Origin: Dichomitus squalens LYAD-421 SS1
Lineage: Eukaryota > Basidiomycota > Agaricomycetes > Polyporales > Polyporaceae
Reading direction: 5' to 3'
DNA: 64,000 nt
Assembly: GCF_000275845.1 (NCBI RefSeq)
Contig: NW_006766885.1
Location: 1,744,554-1,808,553, forward strand
This document shows, piece after piece, positions 9,843 through 20,978 of this stretch. A model generated the notes under the pieces. That model was not told the DNA's origin. It saw nothing but the letters and a program-made list of their open reading frames with translations, and made no database searches. Numbering within the stretch: position 1 is the first letter of the stretch; every line of letters starts with the position of its first letter. Made by a program: the position numbers and the translations under genes.

Positions 9843-12202
9843 CTACGAACGTCCGTGATACAACCCCGGGAGAAGTTCGTGGCGATATACATAGGACTTA
9901 CACGGTCTCTGAAGCACATACACACTAGAGCTACAGTAACATAAGTTGTCTAGAATAGCTTGATGGTCCACTCGTCTAATGAAGACATTCCCATCATTCC
10001 CTCCAGACGACAGTGTCTGGCCGTCCGGGGAGAATGCTACGCACTGTACCTCTGTCTGATGTTCGGAGAACGTCGCCACACACAACCCTTCACTTGTCCC
10101 CCACAACCGCACCGTCTTGTCCGCGGATGCTGATGCGATGTACAGTACATACCTCCCACATGGAGAGAAGCGCGCGGTCGTGACGGGGAAGGAGTGTCCC
10201 TCCAACGACATGATCATGACTCCTGTATACGCGTCTCAGATCTTCACTGTCCAGGTCCACGACGCAGACAGCAACAAGCTCCCATCTGGGGAGAACTCCA
10301 AATCCTGGGCACCTCCTGTGTGCTCTAAGACGACAATCGGCTTTCCCGTCTCCACATACCAGATCCGGACTATGTCATCGGAGCACGCGGTGGCGAGACG
10401 CGCGCTCCCTGGGGCAAACGCAGCGGCATGGAGCTCCCTTGTATGCCCCCCAAGGATCTTGTGCAGTCTGCCAGATGCAACATCCCATATACAGCAGTAG
10501 GGATGATGGCCTCTAGAGGCGATCCAGCGTCCGTCGGGGGAGAATTGCACAGACAAAATGGGACCCCGGTGCTGGCCGGCGGAGAGATGGAGCTGCTGGA
10601 ATGTCTTCGCGTCCCAGAGACAAATTGTATTGTCAAAAGCCCCGGATGCAGTCGTCGTGCCGTCGGGAGACCAGGCGCAACTCCGGACTCTGCTCGTGTG
10701 CGCTATAAATGCCGCGACTCGACATGCACCCTGATTGAGATCCCAGACAGCTACTTTCATGTCTTCGCCGGCAGACGCGAGGAACCGGCTGTCGGGGGAA
10801 AATGTGAGAGACCGTACAGCTGCGATGTGAGCCACCCACTCATGGCGCAGCTGTCCATCCGAGTCCCGAAGGATGATGGTGCTGTCAAATGACCCACTCG
10901 CAATCCACTTGCCGTCCGGGGAAACAACGAGGGCCGACTGGCATAGTGCATCCTCATGGCCAACAGCAGCAGCTAAGACGTCGGTCAGCTGTGCCAGGAG
11001 CACATAATGTTAGGAAAGTTCAAGCTCATTTAATTTGCAAGTAACAGTCAATCTTTTGTGATCGCGCAAGGCCGGAAAGAGTTCACCAAGCTCTCGAATG
11101 CAAAGACGCTCTCTGGCAGGCTTCTCTAATGATACCAGGAAAGACAACTGCTGTCGACAGAATTTGGAGAGGACTTCTTCCAGCTTCGAGCATACACGGA
11201 TCCACCAGGTTGTTTCGGATGCTTCATCTTCGGCCCTCTGAAGAAGGGTTCGTCGATGGGTCACAAGGAAGTGCGCAGAGACGTCCTATAGGCTTGGGGG
11301 GCGGAAACGTGTGAGAAACTCAGTCAGTCTCTCTATACTATCCGCCCTATGGTCGAGCTCCAATCCAATTGTAAGGGTGTGCAACCGCTTCCATTCCGAG
11401 GGCTCAGAAAATGCGCGGGAAATTACTGAACGAGGGTCAGTGTGCGGACTGACCACTAGCGAGATCACACACCGTCTTGTTCTCTCAATGTTAGAGTCTG
11501 CACAGTGCACCCCAGCAACGGAATTACGCCTTCATCTACGCCCGAATGCATCTATAAGATAGGACTCATCAGTCAATTGGACGCACAAAGCATGGACTCG
11601 GCTATCCTCACGTTGACGGTGGCCAGGCGAAGCTGTCTGAATAGCTTGTTCCTCATATGGTCCATGTCAGGTCCAGCCTTCGCCTGCGACTGCACAGAGA
11701 TAGCGCGGCAGTCGAGGGTTGTCGTATTCGGAAAGGCAAGGATCAATCGGCACAGATCCATACAGGTCGACAGGGAGAGATTGCCCAGCTCTAGAGTTCG
11801 GATGTTCTGGCCGTACCGGTGGTAGCACCAGAGGTGGGATGTGTGGAGACATACAGGAGGTCGCTGTTGTCCTTCATGGTGTTCTTTGTGCTCGTGCACG
11901 ACGAAAGAGAGGGTAGAAAGGTTGGGGAGCATTTGAAGCGGAGGAAAGTGCGGAACATTGACGGGGAAAATGGTAAGAGACTGTACGCGCTCCCGGAGTC
12001 GTGATCCAGTCTCTGTTCGAAGAAAGTCGTAGAAGGCGAAAGCCTTGTCCCTGCTGTTGAGAGGTATATGATTGATCATAACCAGAAGACAGTAAGGATG
12101 GAGGTGGCGACAGGTGAGGGAAAAGCTACGCAGGAGGTCGGGATCATGACATGCTTGGTCCACAACCCCCTCTATGACTTCCCAGGGGAGTACGGGAGAC
12201 AT
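9843..12202 (-). pseudogene. F-box/WD40 copy B (broken)
   Basis: Same order as copy A: F-box exon from 12202 (VLPWEVIEGVVDQACHD), middle exons about 11560-11010, WD40 exon about 11003-9843. Four lesions are visible. The first donor reads CTTTGT where copy A has GTTTGT. The third donor reads AAATGAG where copy A has AAGTGAG. An in-frame TGA at 10236-10238 replaces the Trp of the sixth WD repeat (KIWDA becomes KI-stop-DA), although the same frame continues for about 80 codons. A short insertion after CGRY disrupts blade 7. The middle region is also shorter than in copy A. Most of the protein sequence is otherwise well kept, so inactivation looks recent. A truncated F-box-only protein cannot be excluded. 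Confidence 0.82.
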
Positions 12203-13074
12203 CGCAAGCCGCTAGTCGAGCATATATCTCGAGGAGGGTCCGCACTCGCTGAGGCGCCTTGCTATTTGGTTCCATCACGATATCGATGCGAGGAAGCATG
12301 TGACGGAGAGGACATTGGGCATGGGAACAGTTAGTATCGTGTTGAACGTGAGAATACAGTACAGCATCTGATTGAAATCTCCTACCGAGACATACGGCGA
12401 TGAGGTCCGGTTTACTTCATCTCCAGTCCGGGCCACACTGGCAGGTCGTGAGTTACCTCCTTAGTTGTACTGAGAAATATCATCAGTCGTGAATTGTCGC
12501 AATGTCTTGAATGTTAAGGTGTCCAGTTGCACCATGAAGACCAATAGTTACACACATACCTTGGGAACATCGCAATCGATATGAGTCTAGACCCCACAGG
12601 TGTATAGTAGTTCTTGATGAACGGAGCGGCCTAGTGTTTTGAAATGAATCAGCGTCTGTATTCTGGCGGACAGTCTGTGAGGCCGTAGTAAGCGAGCGAT
12701 ACGTTCACGTACGCCCCCCGTTCCGAGGTTCCGAGCAGCATCTGACGACTCAACACGGTGATCTGCTTATAGCCACTCGACCCAACTTTATCGATGGATA
12801 CTGATATCCTTGTACGGCATCTGTGATATGTTCGGTGTGTGAATCGACGTTTGCCCAGCTCATGGGAGGCCACTGCAATTGATTATAGACCACGCAACAA
12901 GAGTCAAACGAACACGTGGCACTCGGACGCTATGCAACGGCGAAAGTCTGAAACCTGGCACTCATATGTGTCGCTACATATACAAGGCGCAGGGCTTGGA
13001 CTGGGAGCACAATGTCAGTATGTATACACGCACTTCGCAATGGTTACCGGCCCCTTCCTACCTCGACCTCACAA
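12203..13074. other. Intergenic region, no gene seen
   Basis: About 870 bp between copy B and the 3' end of the aminotransferase. Only short unsupported frames occur. Its counterpart in the first block (7625-8150) is shorter. Confidence 0.5.
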
Positions 13075-14796
13075 TCAACCATCCCTAACAACCTCGTACA
13101 CAGCCTCCTTGAAAATCTCCACACCCTTCGCGAGGTCCTCCTTCGAGATGTTCAGAGGCGGGATGAACCGGATGACCTCGTACACGCTCGTCGTCAAAAT
13201 GAGCAAGCCCTTCTCCACGCACTTGCTCGCCACACGGCTCGCGAGCTTCTCCGGCACAGACGGGTTCGTGAACGTGTCGTACGGGCCCGATCCCACTGGA
13301 GACGCAAACTCGACCGCGACCATGAGGCCCTTGCCGCGCACGTCTAGGATCGCGGGCGCGAGCTTAGGGTCCTTTCGAAGCTCATTGAGTGCGGCGAAGA
13401 GTTCCTTAGACCTGGGAACTCGAGCGTGAGTATTGAGTCCGGTGTGCGGAAATGGTCAAGGTTTGACGCAAGGCGACGGTACACTATCATAGATAGCCGT
13501 AGAGAAGATATATGGAGTATTAAGTACGCACCGAGCATCGACGTTCTCCAGGACCTTCTCTTCTTTAAGCGCATCTGCCGTTGCGACGGCAGCCGCGCAA
13601 GAGACGGCATTGCCGGCGTAGGTTCCGCCCATCGAACCGGGCGCGAGCTTGTCGGTAAGCTCCTTGCGACTGATCACGGCGCTCAGCGGGAACCCATTAG
13701 CCAGACCCTACGGATATACTATAAGGATGCATTGCTGAACACAAAGCATTTCCGGCACGCACCTTCGCACTAAGGAGGATGTCCGGCCGTATACCCGAGT
13801 ACTCGCTGTAGTAGTGCTTGCCCGTCCGGCCGAATCCGCACTGCACCTCGTCAATGATGAGCAGGATGCCGTGCTTGTCGCAGATCTCTCTGAGCCCGTG
13901 GAGGAACTCTGCAGGTGCGGGGACGTAGCCGCCCTCCCCGAGAACCGGCTCGATAATGATGGCAGCGGTATCCTTCGGCGCCGTGGCCTGCGAGAGGAGG
14001 AGGTTCAGCTGATTCAGGCATGTCTTCGTAAGTTCCGACGCAGGCGTGTCGGGAGGCACCCCGAGTTGGTGCCAGTATGGGTACGGAACAGTAAACGTTC
14101 CGGGCTAGCAAATAGAACATCATTGCATGTTAGCTTTGAAATGTCCCCAAACCACGCTCGACACGTACCATGAGTGGGTGGAAGCCCGCGCTGTAAATTG
14201 TTTTGCTCTTCGTAACGGCCATCGCGCCCATTGTTCGTCCGTGGTATGCACCCTGCATGTTGATGATGTTCTGCCGACCGGTGATCGCTCGTGCCATCTT
14301 GATGCCTGCCTCGACTGCTTCGGAGCCGGACGTCCAAAAGAAGAATGAGTCCAATGAGGGATGAGGCATCATCGGCAGCAGCCGCTGGATGAGTTCGAGG
14401 TAGGGTTGATGGTACGCAATGCTACACTACGTGATAGAGCATGCTTCATATGCGTGTGCAACGATAAGAAGGTCGGAGGAGCACTAACCTGCACATGGAC
14501 GACATTCATGCATTGATCTGCAGCGGCTTTGCTGACTTTCGGATGACAATGTCCTAGAGGGATTCCGTGGGCTTCAGCGTACTCGGAACGTGTACAACGG
14601 GGACGGTCTACTCACCGAGACTCGTCACACCAATACCGCAAGCGAAATCGAGCAATTTCCTGCCATCTCCAAAAGTCACATATGAACCCTCGCCCTTGGT
14701 AAGGACGGCGTTTACGAGGCGACCGAGGCCCGCCGTAACATGCTGGTCGCCGAACTTCACCAACGAGTCGTGTGACTGGACAGACGTCGAGGCCAT
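13075..14796 (-). CDS. Class-III aminotransferase (4-aminobutyrate/omega-amino acid type)
   Basis: Model: 14796-14616, 14553-14489, 14426-14169, 14104-13763, 13707-13532, 13411-13075. This gives 1359 nt and 452 aa. PLP enzyme features in order: ACGIGVTSLGHCHPKV near the N-terminus; FFWTSGSEAVEAGIKMAR and AYHGRT, which bind phosphate and PLP; EPVLGEGGY; the conserved IIDEVQCGFGRTG; the Schiff-base lysine in LLSAK-GLANGFP, which straddles an intron; and GSMGGTYAGN. Length and motifs fit the family that moves an amino group from GABA or a similar omega-amino acid to a keto acid. Exact substrate cannot be read from sequence. An upstream in-frame ATG at 14880 would add 28 Arg-rich, acid-poor residues that could be a mitochondrial presequence. 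The 3' third is duplicated as a dead stub at 8151-8558. Confidence 0.88.
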
Positions 14797-16306
14797 GGTA
14801 CGGACTGCCTGCAAGTCGGTTCGCCGCGTCTTTATACGCTCGGAGGCGCTGTGTCGTGCGTCATATGAGCATCGGGCCAAGGCCGCAGTTGACAGGCCAC
14901 TTCTGGAGCTGGAAGAGATATTCGGTCAGAATGCGTGCCTCCGGGGACTTCGTGACACCGTCAAGGGAGATATGAGCTGTGCAAGTTCCGGACCCTGAAC
15001 ACGCGACGTATTCGGGTGGCTAGGGGGTGCACGATAGGACACAAATATGATGAGAGGCGTTTAGCCCGAACGCGAAACTGAGCTTGCTCCCTTCGCGCTG
15101 CTGCTCCCATGCATCCACGCTCGACGTAATGATCGCATACATGACCCGACACCGATCCACAGTCGAGTAGATAAGCAGGGCTTTGCCGGCTGTCGACCAT
15201 ACCCTTACTCCATACGAGACCGGACAGAAGCTAGGACGGCGGGCCTAGATCTAAGGAGCACACTCAACTCCCAATCATGTGTCCCAGAAAGAGAGATCTT
15301 GTGAGATACCGTTTGATAACCCAACGAGATGTAAGCAGCGCTGCCGTCGAAATAATTCAGAAGGGAGGACGGCCTTCCTGAATAGATGAACGCGGTATGG
15401 AGCTGTTGCTGTCGCAGCTATATTCATACATCTTATCCGTAGCATAGCCTGGTCCACTCTGGGGACACATCGACACAACCTACACGCGTGTTTGGCTGAC
15501 GCAGCGAGCCGGATCTCATAAGCACAATCTTTCCATGCGGATCTTTTTCCTCCTCCAGTACCGCAGATGAAGATGTACTCACTTGGGCACAATCGTGGGG
15601 CCTGCACTCCTAGCGCACCCCGCAAGGACCGCCTTCGACGACTGGAGATGCGTGCGGCCAGATGAGAGCATGGCGATGATAGTGGAGGGAAGTAAAGTTC
15701 GAGGCACGAAGCGATTCTGGCCGACGGATGCATCTTGAAGTAGCCTGAAGTCATAGTTGATCGAGCCCCCACACGCGGTACGGTCGGCTATCCTCCGGGA
15801 CGGCCCTCCTTTTCCGTACGGTGGCGGTGGCGGTCTGTGTCTTGGCCACCCCAGACACCCTTGCCCGAAATGACTCACCCATACACTTGCTCCTGCCTAA
15901 CCGCGAGCAGGACTGCCTCCTTCAGCGCGACTGCATACTCGCTTCTGCTGGCTGCCCCCAGCGCCGTGAGACCGGCCTGCAGCTGAGCTTCTCCACAGTC
16001 TTGGACGAGACGTCAGTACAGCCAGCTGACCACGTCTCGTGACCAGAGGAGCGGCTGTAGAAGGCGGAGGGGGGATGTTGTGTCAGTCGTTGGCGAGTGG
16101 CCCACACGTCGGCGCCGCATAGCGTGGTCCTATCGCGGCGTAATGGACATTCGCGCAAAGTGCAGATGGTTGTGGACAGGAGGAAAAGAGAATAAGCGAG
16201 CTTGCCCTGGCTCGCCCCGGCAACATGAGCGCGTCTATCGTTGATCCCTGGACCAAATCACACCTGGCTACAAACCGCCATCACGTACATATCACCGGTG
16301 TTGTTA
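14797..16306. other. Upstream intergenic region, no gene seen
   Basis: About 1.5 kb upstream of the aminotransferase with only short unsupported frames on both strands. No conserved motif recognised. Confidence 0.5.
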
Positions 16307-16563
16307 GGGGTGGTCAGAGTGCGCGATTTTGAAGCGATTCTCCCAGTGATTCCGCGCCGATTCTGAATATCTGAATGGTGTCGAAATCGCGGCCTACTCT
16401 GACCACCCCATACCGAAGGAAGATACTGGGAAAAGTTATGGTCGCGATTCTGGGGAGGATTTGGGGGAATGCAGAATCGCGATTCTGAGAACAAAATCGC
16501 CTCTAGAATCGGCCTCCAGAATCGTCCCAGAATCGCCCCGTAATCGTGCACTCTGACCACCCC
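16307..16563. mobile_element. MITE-like element with TIRs and TA target duplication
   Basis: The left end GGGGTGGTCAGAGTGCGCGAT and the right end read as inverted copies with one mismatch over about 21 bp, flanked by TA at 16305-16306 and 16564-16565. Length is 257 bp with no coding potential, and the interior is rich in GCGATTCT/AGAATCGC words. A second inverted copy of the terminus (CTCTGACCACCCCA) lies inside at about 16397-16410. TA flanks and short length fit a non-autonomous Tc1/mariner-type element. Confidence 0.82.
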
Positions 16564-16979
16564 TATGGTCACCATCCACATGATGAAGAAACGCAGATCC
16601 GCGACTTCATCAAGAGGTGAGACCAAACGTCGACGTGGACTCGTTCAAGAGTCCTAAAGTATGAAGGGGGATGAAGCCGTACGAATGCATCCCAATTCTC
16701 GGGTCACATACACAATGTATCGGAAGTTCTGTTCGAGGTCGTCAAACGCGTGTCTGTATCGTAGCCTTGCTTCTGTAACTGCCCGTAAATCAGCGAGATC
16801 GGTCAGACCGATCGCCCGAGAGAATACGATGAGATTTTGTCGTCCCTAATGCCCCGCTAGTGATTTCCCTACAACAGAACGAATACAAGCACCGACCAGC
16901 ATCCCAGAAGCCAACCGCTTCAAACTAACATCAAGAGAGCGCAAAATAATCCGGCAGCATGTGAAGACGCGGTAGACGC
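16564..16979. other. Intergenic region between the MITE and the lipase 3' end
   Basis: About 415 bp. No gene, repeat or RNA recognised. Confidence 0.5.
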
Positions 16980-18189
16980 TCAGTTGGGGCACGCCTTGTC
17001 ACCGAAGGAGATGCCGTTATAGTACGGGCCGAGATGGTTCGGGATGGACGTGTCGAGGAGCGAGTTGCCTGCCGCGCATTCCTGGTGGACGGACATACAA
17101 TGCCGTTAGTAGGCTCTCGACATGCATTCGAGCTGGCTGATGCTCACCTGGTTCTCCGACCCCGGGCAGTTGACCATCGTCGCCTGGCCGGTCGAGTTGT
17201 CCACCGCGGTGATGTGAAGCTCGCCGCCGGGGTGCTCGAAGTCGAGGAAGTGCGGCGGGACGTTCGGCACCGGATCGTCCTGGTTCGTGATGTGCGCGAA
17301 GCTCGGGATCTGCACATCGCGCCACAACGATCAGCACCTTGCGCTTCTATCACCACTCATAGCACGTACCAGCGAGTTGACCAGATCCGCCCACGCCGAG
17401 TTCCCGACGCGGGGCAGCCCAAAGACGACCGAGTCGACCTCGACGTCGTCCGGGAGCGCCATCCGGAGCATCACCGCGTCGAGGCTCGCCACGGCCGCAC
17501 CCAGCGAGTGCCCGGTGACAAGGACCTTCTTGAACCCGTTCGACGCGAGCGAGCTCTGCACGGTGGACAGGACGAGGTCGGCGGTGCGGCCCTGCGTGTC
17601 CTGGAAGCCAGAATGGACCTGGACGTCCGACGACGCCTGCGGGAAGAGCGTCGCGTTCGCGTCGACCTGCGCGAACTCGACGTCGTTCGCGATCGACAGG
17701 ATCTCGTGCGGGTCCGTGCCTTGGTGCGCGACGACGACCTGCTGCTGGTCTGGGTCTTCCGCGATGAAGACTGTGGGGTACGCGCCGCGACAAGTCAGGT
17801 TCAGTCAGCATGGATTCGTTCCAACTATCCGCGCGCATGTCACGGACGTAGTCGCGCGATGCGGTCGCGATCATGGAGCACGGGAAGGACTCACAGTCAG
17901 GCGTAGCTCCGTTGTCACCGCCCGCGGCCAGCACCTTGACGTTAGGGATCGCGTCGCACGCAGCACCGCATGACCATTTCTGCACCGACGCGGTCGAGCA
18001 GTACGCCGCGCGCGAGAACTGTGCGGGCCGCTGGAGGTCCGTCGTGATGTCGTCTTGCGAGACCGCGCTCGGCGTGCCGTCCGTCTCGTCTCCGGAGCCG
18101 ATGTTGATGCCGAAGAGCGGGGTGGGCGCCGCGCGCGCGAGGGCGGCGAGAGCGGCGAGGCCGAGGAAAGAGCGAAGGATGCGTGCCAT
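16980..18189 (-). CDS. Secreted class-3 lipase
   Basis: Model: 18189-17895, 17770-17370, 17309-17148, 17081-16980. This gives 960 nt and 319 aa. The first about 20 residues (ILRSFLGLAALAALARA) are a signal peptide. The mature protein has VVVAHQGTD (oxyanion region), the nucleophile elbow VTGHSLGAAVASL with the catalytic Ser, FGLPRVGNSAWADLVNSL, and NQDDPVPNVPP carrying the Asp of the triad. The C-terminal part HPGGELHI supplies the likely catalytic His. Cys residues (YCS, WSCG, CDAIP, NCPG, ECAAG, KACPN) suggest disulphides. Family members hydrolyse acylglycerols or feruloyl esters outside the cell. Exon 1 is ended at GTGAGT (17894) because this restores TPDFFIAEDP; reading on would add a stretch that does not fit the family. 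Confidence 0.9.
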
Positions 18190-19211
18190 AGTCGTTACGG
18201 AAGCGATTAATCGAAAGCTTGAGAACTGAAGCTAGAAGGTGAACGAAGAGAGAAGCTCCAGGAAGTCGGCGAAAAGAAGGGAAAGAACCACCAGGGTCTG
18301 CGGGGCCAGAAAGGGAGGCGAGAAGGGGAACGACGACAAACGGGGCGCGTCGGTAGCGACGGGCGAGCGAGTGGGCGGAACGTCACAAGGCAGCGGGGCT
18401 CTTTATGTATCGAGCTGAGCGGCGGGAGCCGGCGTCGGGGTTGCTGGGCCCGAGTGTCCATTGCGACAGCTCCCGAGAGCCCCATGTCGCGTGTTATGAC
18501 TGGTTGGCGAAACGATATCAGAGATCTCGTGGCTGCGCCCCTGCGCCATTGCAAGGCAACCAGGCAGCAAATGATGGGATGCACAGGCATCAGTGAAGAT
18601 GTCCACACTTGACGGTCGCCTAGCCCCGCGACCCTCGATGTCGGCGCGGACACGAGGGAGCCATAGGCCTCCTCGGAGAGAAGAGACGTATCGTAAGCGG
18701 TAGGTGACTCGCGCGTGGATCAACGCAGTATTGTGATCAAATTGTCAAAAAGCTTACCGAACACATCCAAGGGGGACGAAGATCAGCTGTGCACACGAGC
18801 GCCGTTCCTACCCACATATACATACTAGTGCGTCTCAGCGTAGAACTTTGCGTCTCGGTTATGTATCCTGATGGTCGTCAGCAAAAGTATAGACTATGTG
18901 TTCATGTAGAGATAAGTACTGGTAGTATGCAGCCGGTCACCTCTCACGCGACTATCCAATGAGGATCTGACTTCGAGAAGTCGATAGGCAGGCAGATGTA
19001 GTTGGACGAGGCAACAGGACCAGAAATACGGAAAGCTAATGATAGACTATGCCAACTAGTGAGAGCTGGGAACTGAGGCAAGATCGACGGCGTCGCAGTA
19101 AAGGAGAGGCGATTCCATTCGCGTGGCTCGCTTAGCCCGCGCTTGATTGCTTGATTGCTCCGAGGCCGGAAGCCAGCGTTGTCTGGGCGAGTATGTAGTA
19201 CTGATCTCCAA
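18190..19211. promoter_or_regulatory. Lipase 5' flank and intergenic DNA
   Basis: About 1 kb upstream of the lipase. A TATA-like element on the minus strand (TACATAAAG) lies near 18400-18410, about 215 nt before the ATG. The rest shows no gene. Confidence 0.35.
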
Positions 19212-19213
19212 TA

Positions 19214-19533
19214 CAGTGATTTGCAAAAAACACTGCAGGTCGCATCCGCGCGGCGAGCTGTTTGCCCATGTTTGCTCCCGGGCGTTCACGGCGCGAACTT
19301 CTGTTTCGGGCACTGGCGCTCAGGGACATTGAGTTGGCAGTTCTATGTCTGCTTCGGAATCCAAGGGAAGTAATTTGTCTGCATCCCTCCTCGTACTCTA
19401 TCGCGTTCAGATGCAAATAAGTACAGAGAATGTTGAGCCGTTCCGTCCCGGGGAAGCGCTTCCCGGGAATGCCAAATAGGAACAAATAGTCTTGCCCGCG
19501 CGCACGACCTGCAGTGTTTTTTGCAAATCACTG
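19214..19533. mobile_element. MITE-like element with about 29-bp TIRs
   Basis: The terminus CAGTGATTTGCAAAAAACAC plus CTGCAGGTCG at 19214-19242 recurs as its exact reverse complement at 19505-19533. TA flanks both ends (19212-19213 and 19534-19535). Total length is 320 bp and there is no transposase. The TIR differs from that of the element at 16307-16563, so it is a different family with the same TA target preference. Confidence 0.88.
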
Positions 19534-19670
19534 TAACACCGGATCTCGGCAGGGGACGAGCCTACCTACTGCTATGTCACAGCGTTATTTGGCACGTGCC
19601 CTCCGCCAAGGCGTGACTCTCCGGTCGGTGCTTAGCGATGATTTAGCTGGGGACCTGAGGCGTATTCTTG

Positions 19671-19795
19671 TATAGGCTCAGTCCCCTTCCCCAAATTGAA
19701 AAATCTAAAACCAGAGAATCAAAGAGAAGGGTACTCGCTACAACTCTCTGGTTCTCGATTTTTCGATTTTGCTCCCGTCGTCGAGCCTATACGAT
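19671..19795. repeat. Imperfect inverted repeat (foldback)
   Basis: GTATAGGCTC...GAAAAATC..A.AACCAGAGA on the left arm pairs with its inverted copy on the right arm, ending in GAGCCTATAC, around a loop of about 20 nt. Arms are about 50 nt with several mismatches and no clear target duplication. It may be an old foldback element. Confidence 0.6.
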
Positions 19796-20870
19796 TTTCG
19801 GGCTTTTCCCCGCCAAAGCGTGACATTTTCAGCACGTGATGTCATAGGTTGTGCACCGGGTCAACCTTACCTACTTGGCACTTTCTACTCGCATCGCCTA
19901 TGTGAGGCTTCGATTCCACTTAGGTTGATACTTGGACAGCGCAAGACGTCTATCCGGCATCTGATCGCCTGAACATCGCTGGGCTCTTCGCCTGCAAATA
20001 CGTGCGGTGAGTGCCTGGTGATCCCCAGTGAGAACGTGCCTGAATGAGGTCGATATGGGTCGATTTCTATCGTGTATAGTCGTACAACGCGAGTTTTTAC
20101 GATATCTGGACTATATACGACTGTCGTCGTATTCGGTTGTATGCAAATCCTTGTCCATTATACCCCATACGCGGATTGCAAGTGGCTTTCTTGCAGCATC
20201 TCATCTCCGTCAACTCTCCGGTCCCCCTTCTCGTCTCGTCGGGGATCGGATATTCTGAGCCTCAGTACTTCACCTACGTCGTGCCACGATGCCCTTTAAG
20301 ACGTTACTTGTGAAAGCTTGTGACGGGAGCATGACCGTACTGTTGATCTATCACAAATATTGTCATGCTTCATGACCACTCACATCAACGTCTAGATATT
20401 CACCGGTGCACCCTTGACACGCATATATGCATCAGGCCTCCGAGACATCGAAGGACCCATGAGCGCACTCGTCCGACGTCCTCCCAGCGATGCGGTCCCG
20501 AGTTGCAAAGAGACAATATCTACTTCTGGAGCAGTTCCGTCCCAGAAGCCGAGCTTCCTCACCTTACCCTTTACAACCAACGCCCCGGTACACTTTGTGC
20601 AACAAAGGATGCGATGCATCCTTGTCGTAGGTCGTGCGCGTGAGCTAGCATTCCAACGCCGCGCGGTACTGTGAGCCTTCGCTCCACCGGGATCAGCCAC
20701 AGTTCGGCGACGACGCAGGTTCCACCAAACATCAGGGGCCCTGCGATGTATGAATGCGGTAACTGTGCCTCCCGACCGGGCGCACGATGCTCTTCATAAG
20801 ATGAGGGGTGCAGATCGGACGGTGTATGACGTCTCACAAAGTAGTTGTGTGAAGAATGTGACCGCAGCAC
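19796..20870. other. Intergenic region, no gene seen
   Basis: About 1.1 kb between the foldback and the HSP9/12-like gene. Two CCGCCAA.GCGTGAC words, one on each side of the foldback (near 19605 and 19810), are direct repeats. A stress-element-like AGGGG lies at 20804-20808. No protein recognised. Confidence 0.4.
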
Positions 20871-20879
20871 GCAGGAGAG

Positions 20880-20885
20880 TATAAA
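20880..20885 (+). promoter_or_regulatory. TATA box of the HSP9/12-like gene
   Basis: TATAAA lies 94 nt upstream of the ATG at 20979 in a suitable promoter position. Confidence 0.6.
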
Positions 20886-20978
20886 GGCACAGGCAGAGGG
20901 CGTTGGGCTACGCAACAACCTTCCAACCACAGACACCTCCCGCTCACACCAGATTCCCCGTACATATCCACTCTCATA

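Noticed and set aside
17034..17973. Plus-strand frames of up to 290 codons antisense to the lipase
   Set aside because: They are shadows of a GC-rich coding sequence; the minus strand carries the lipase motifs and valid splice sites.
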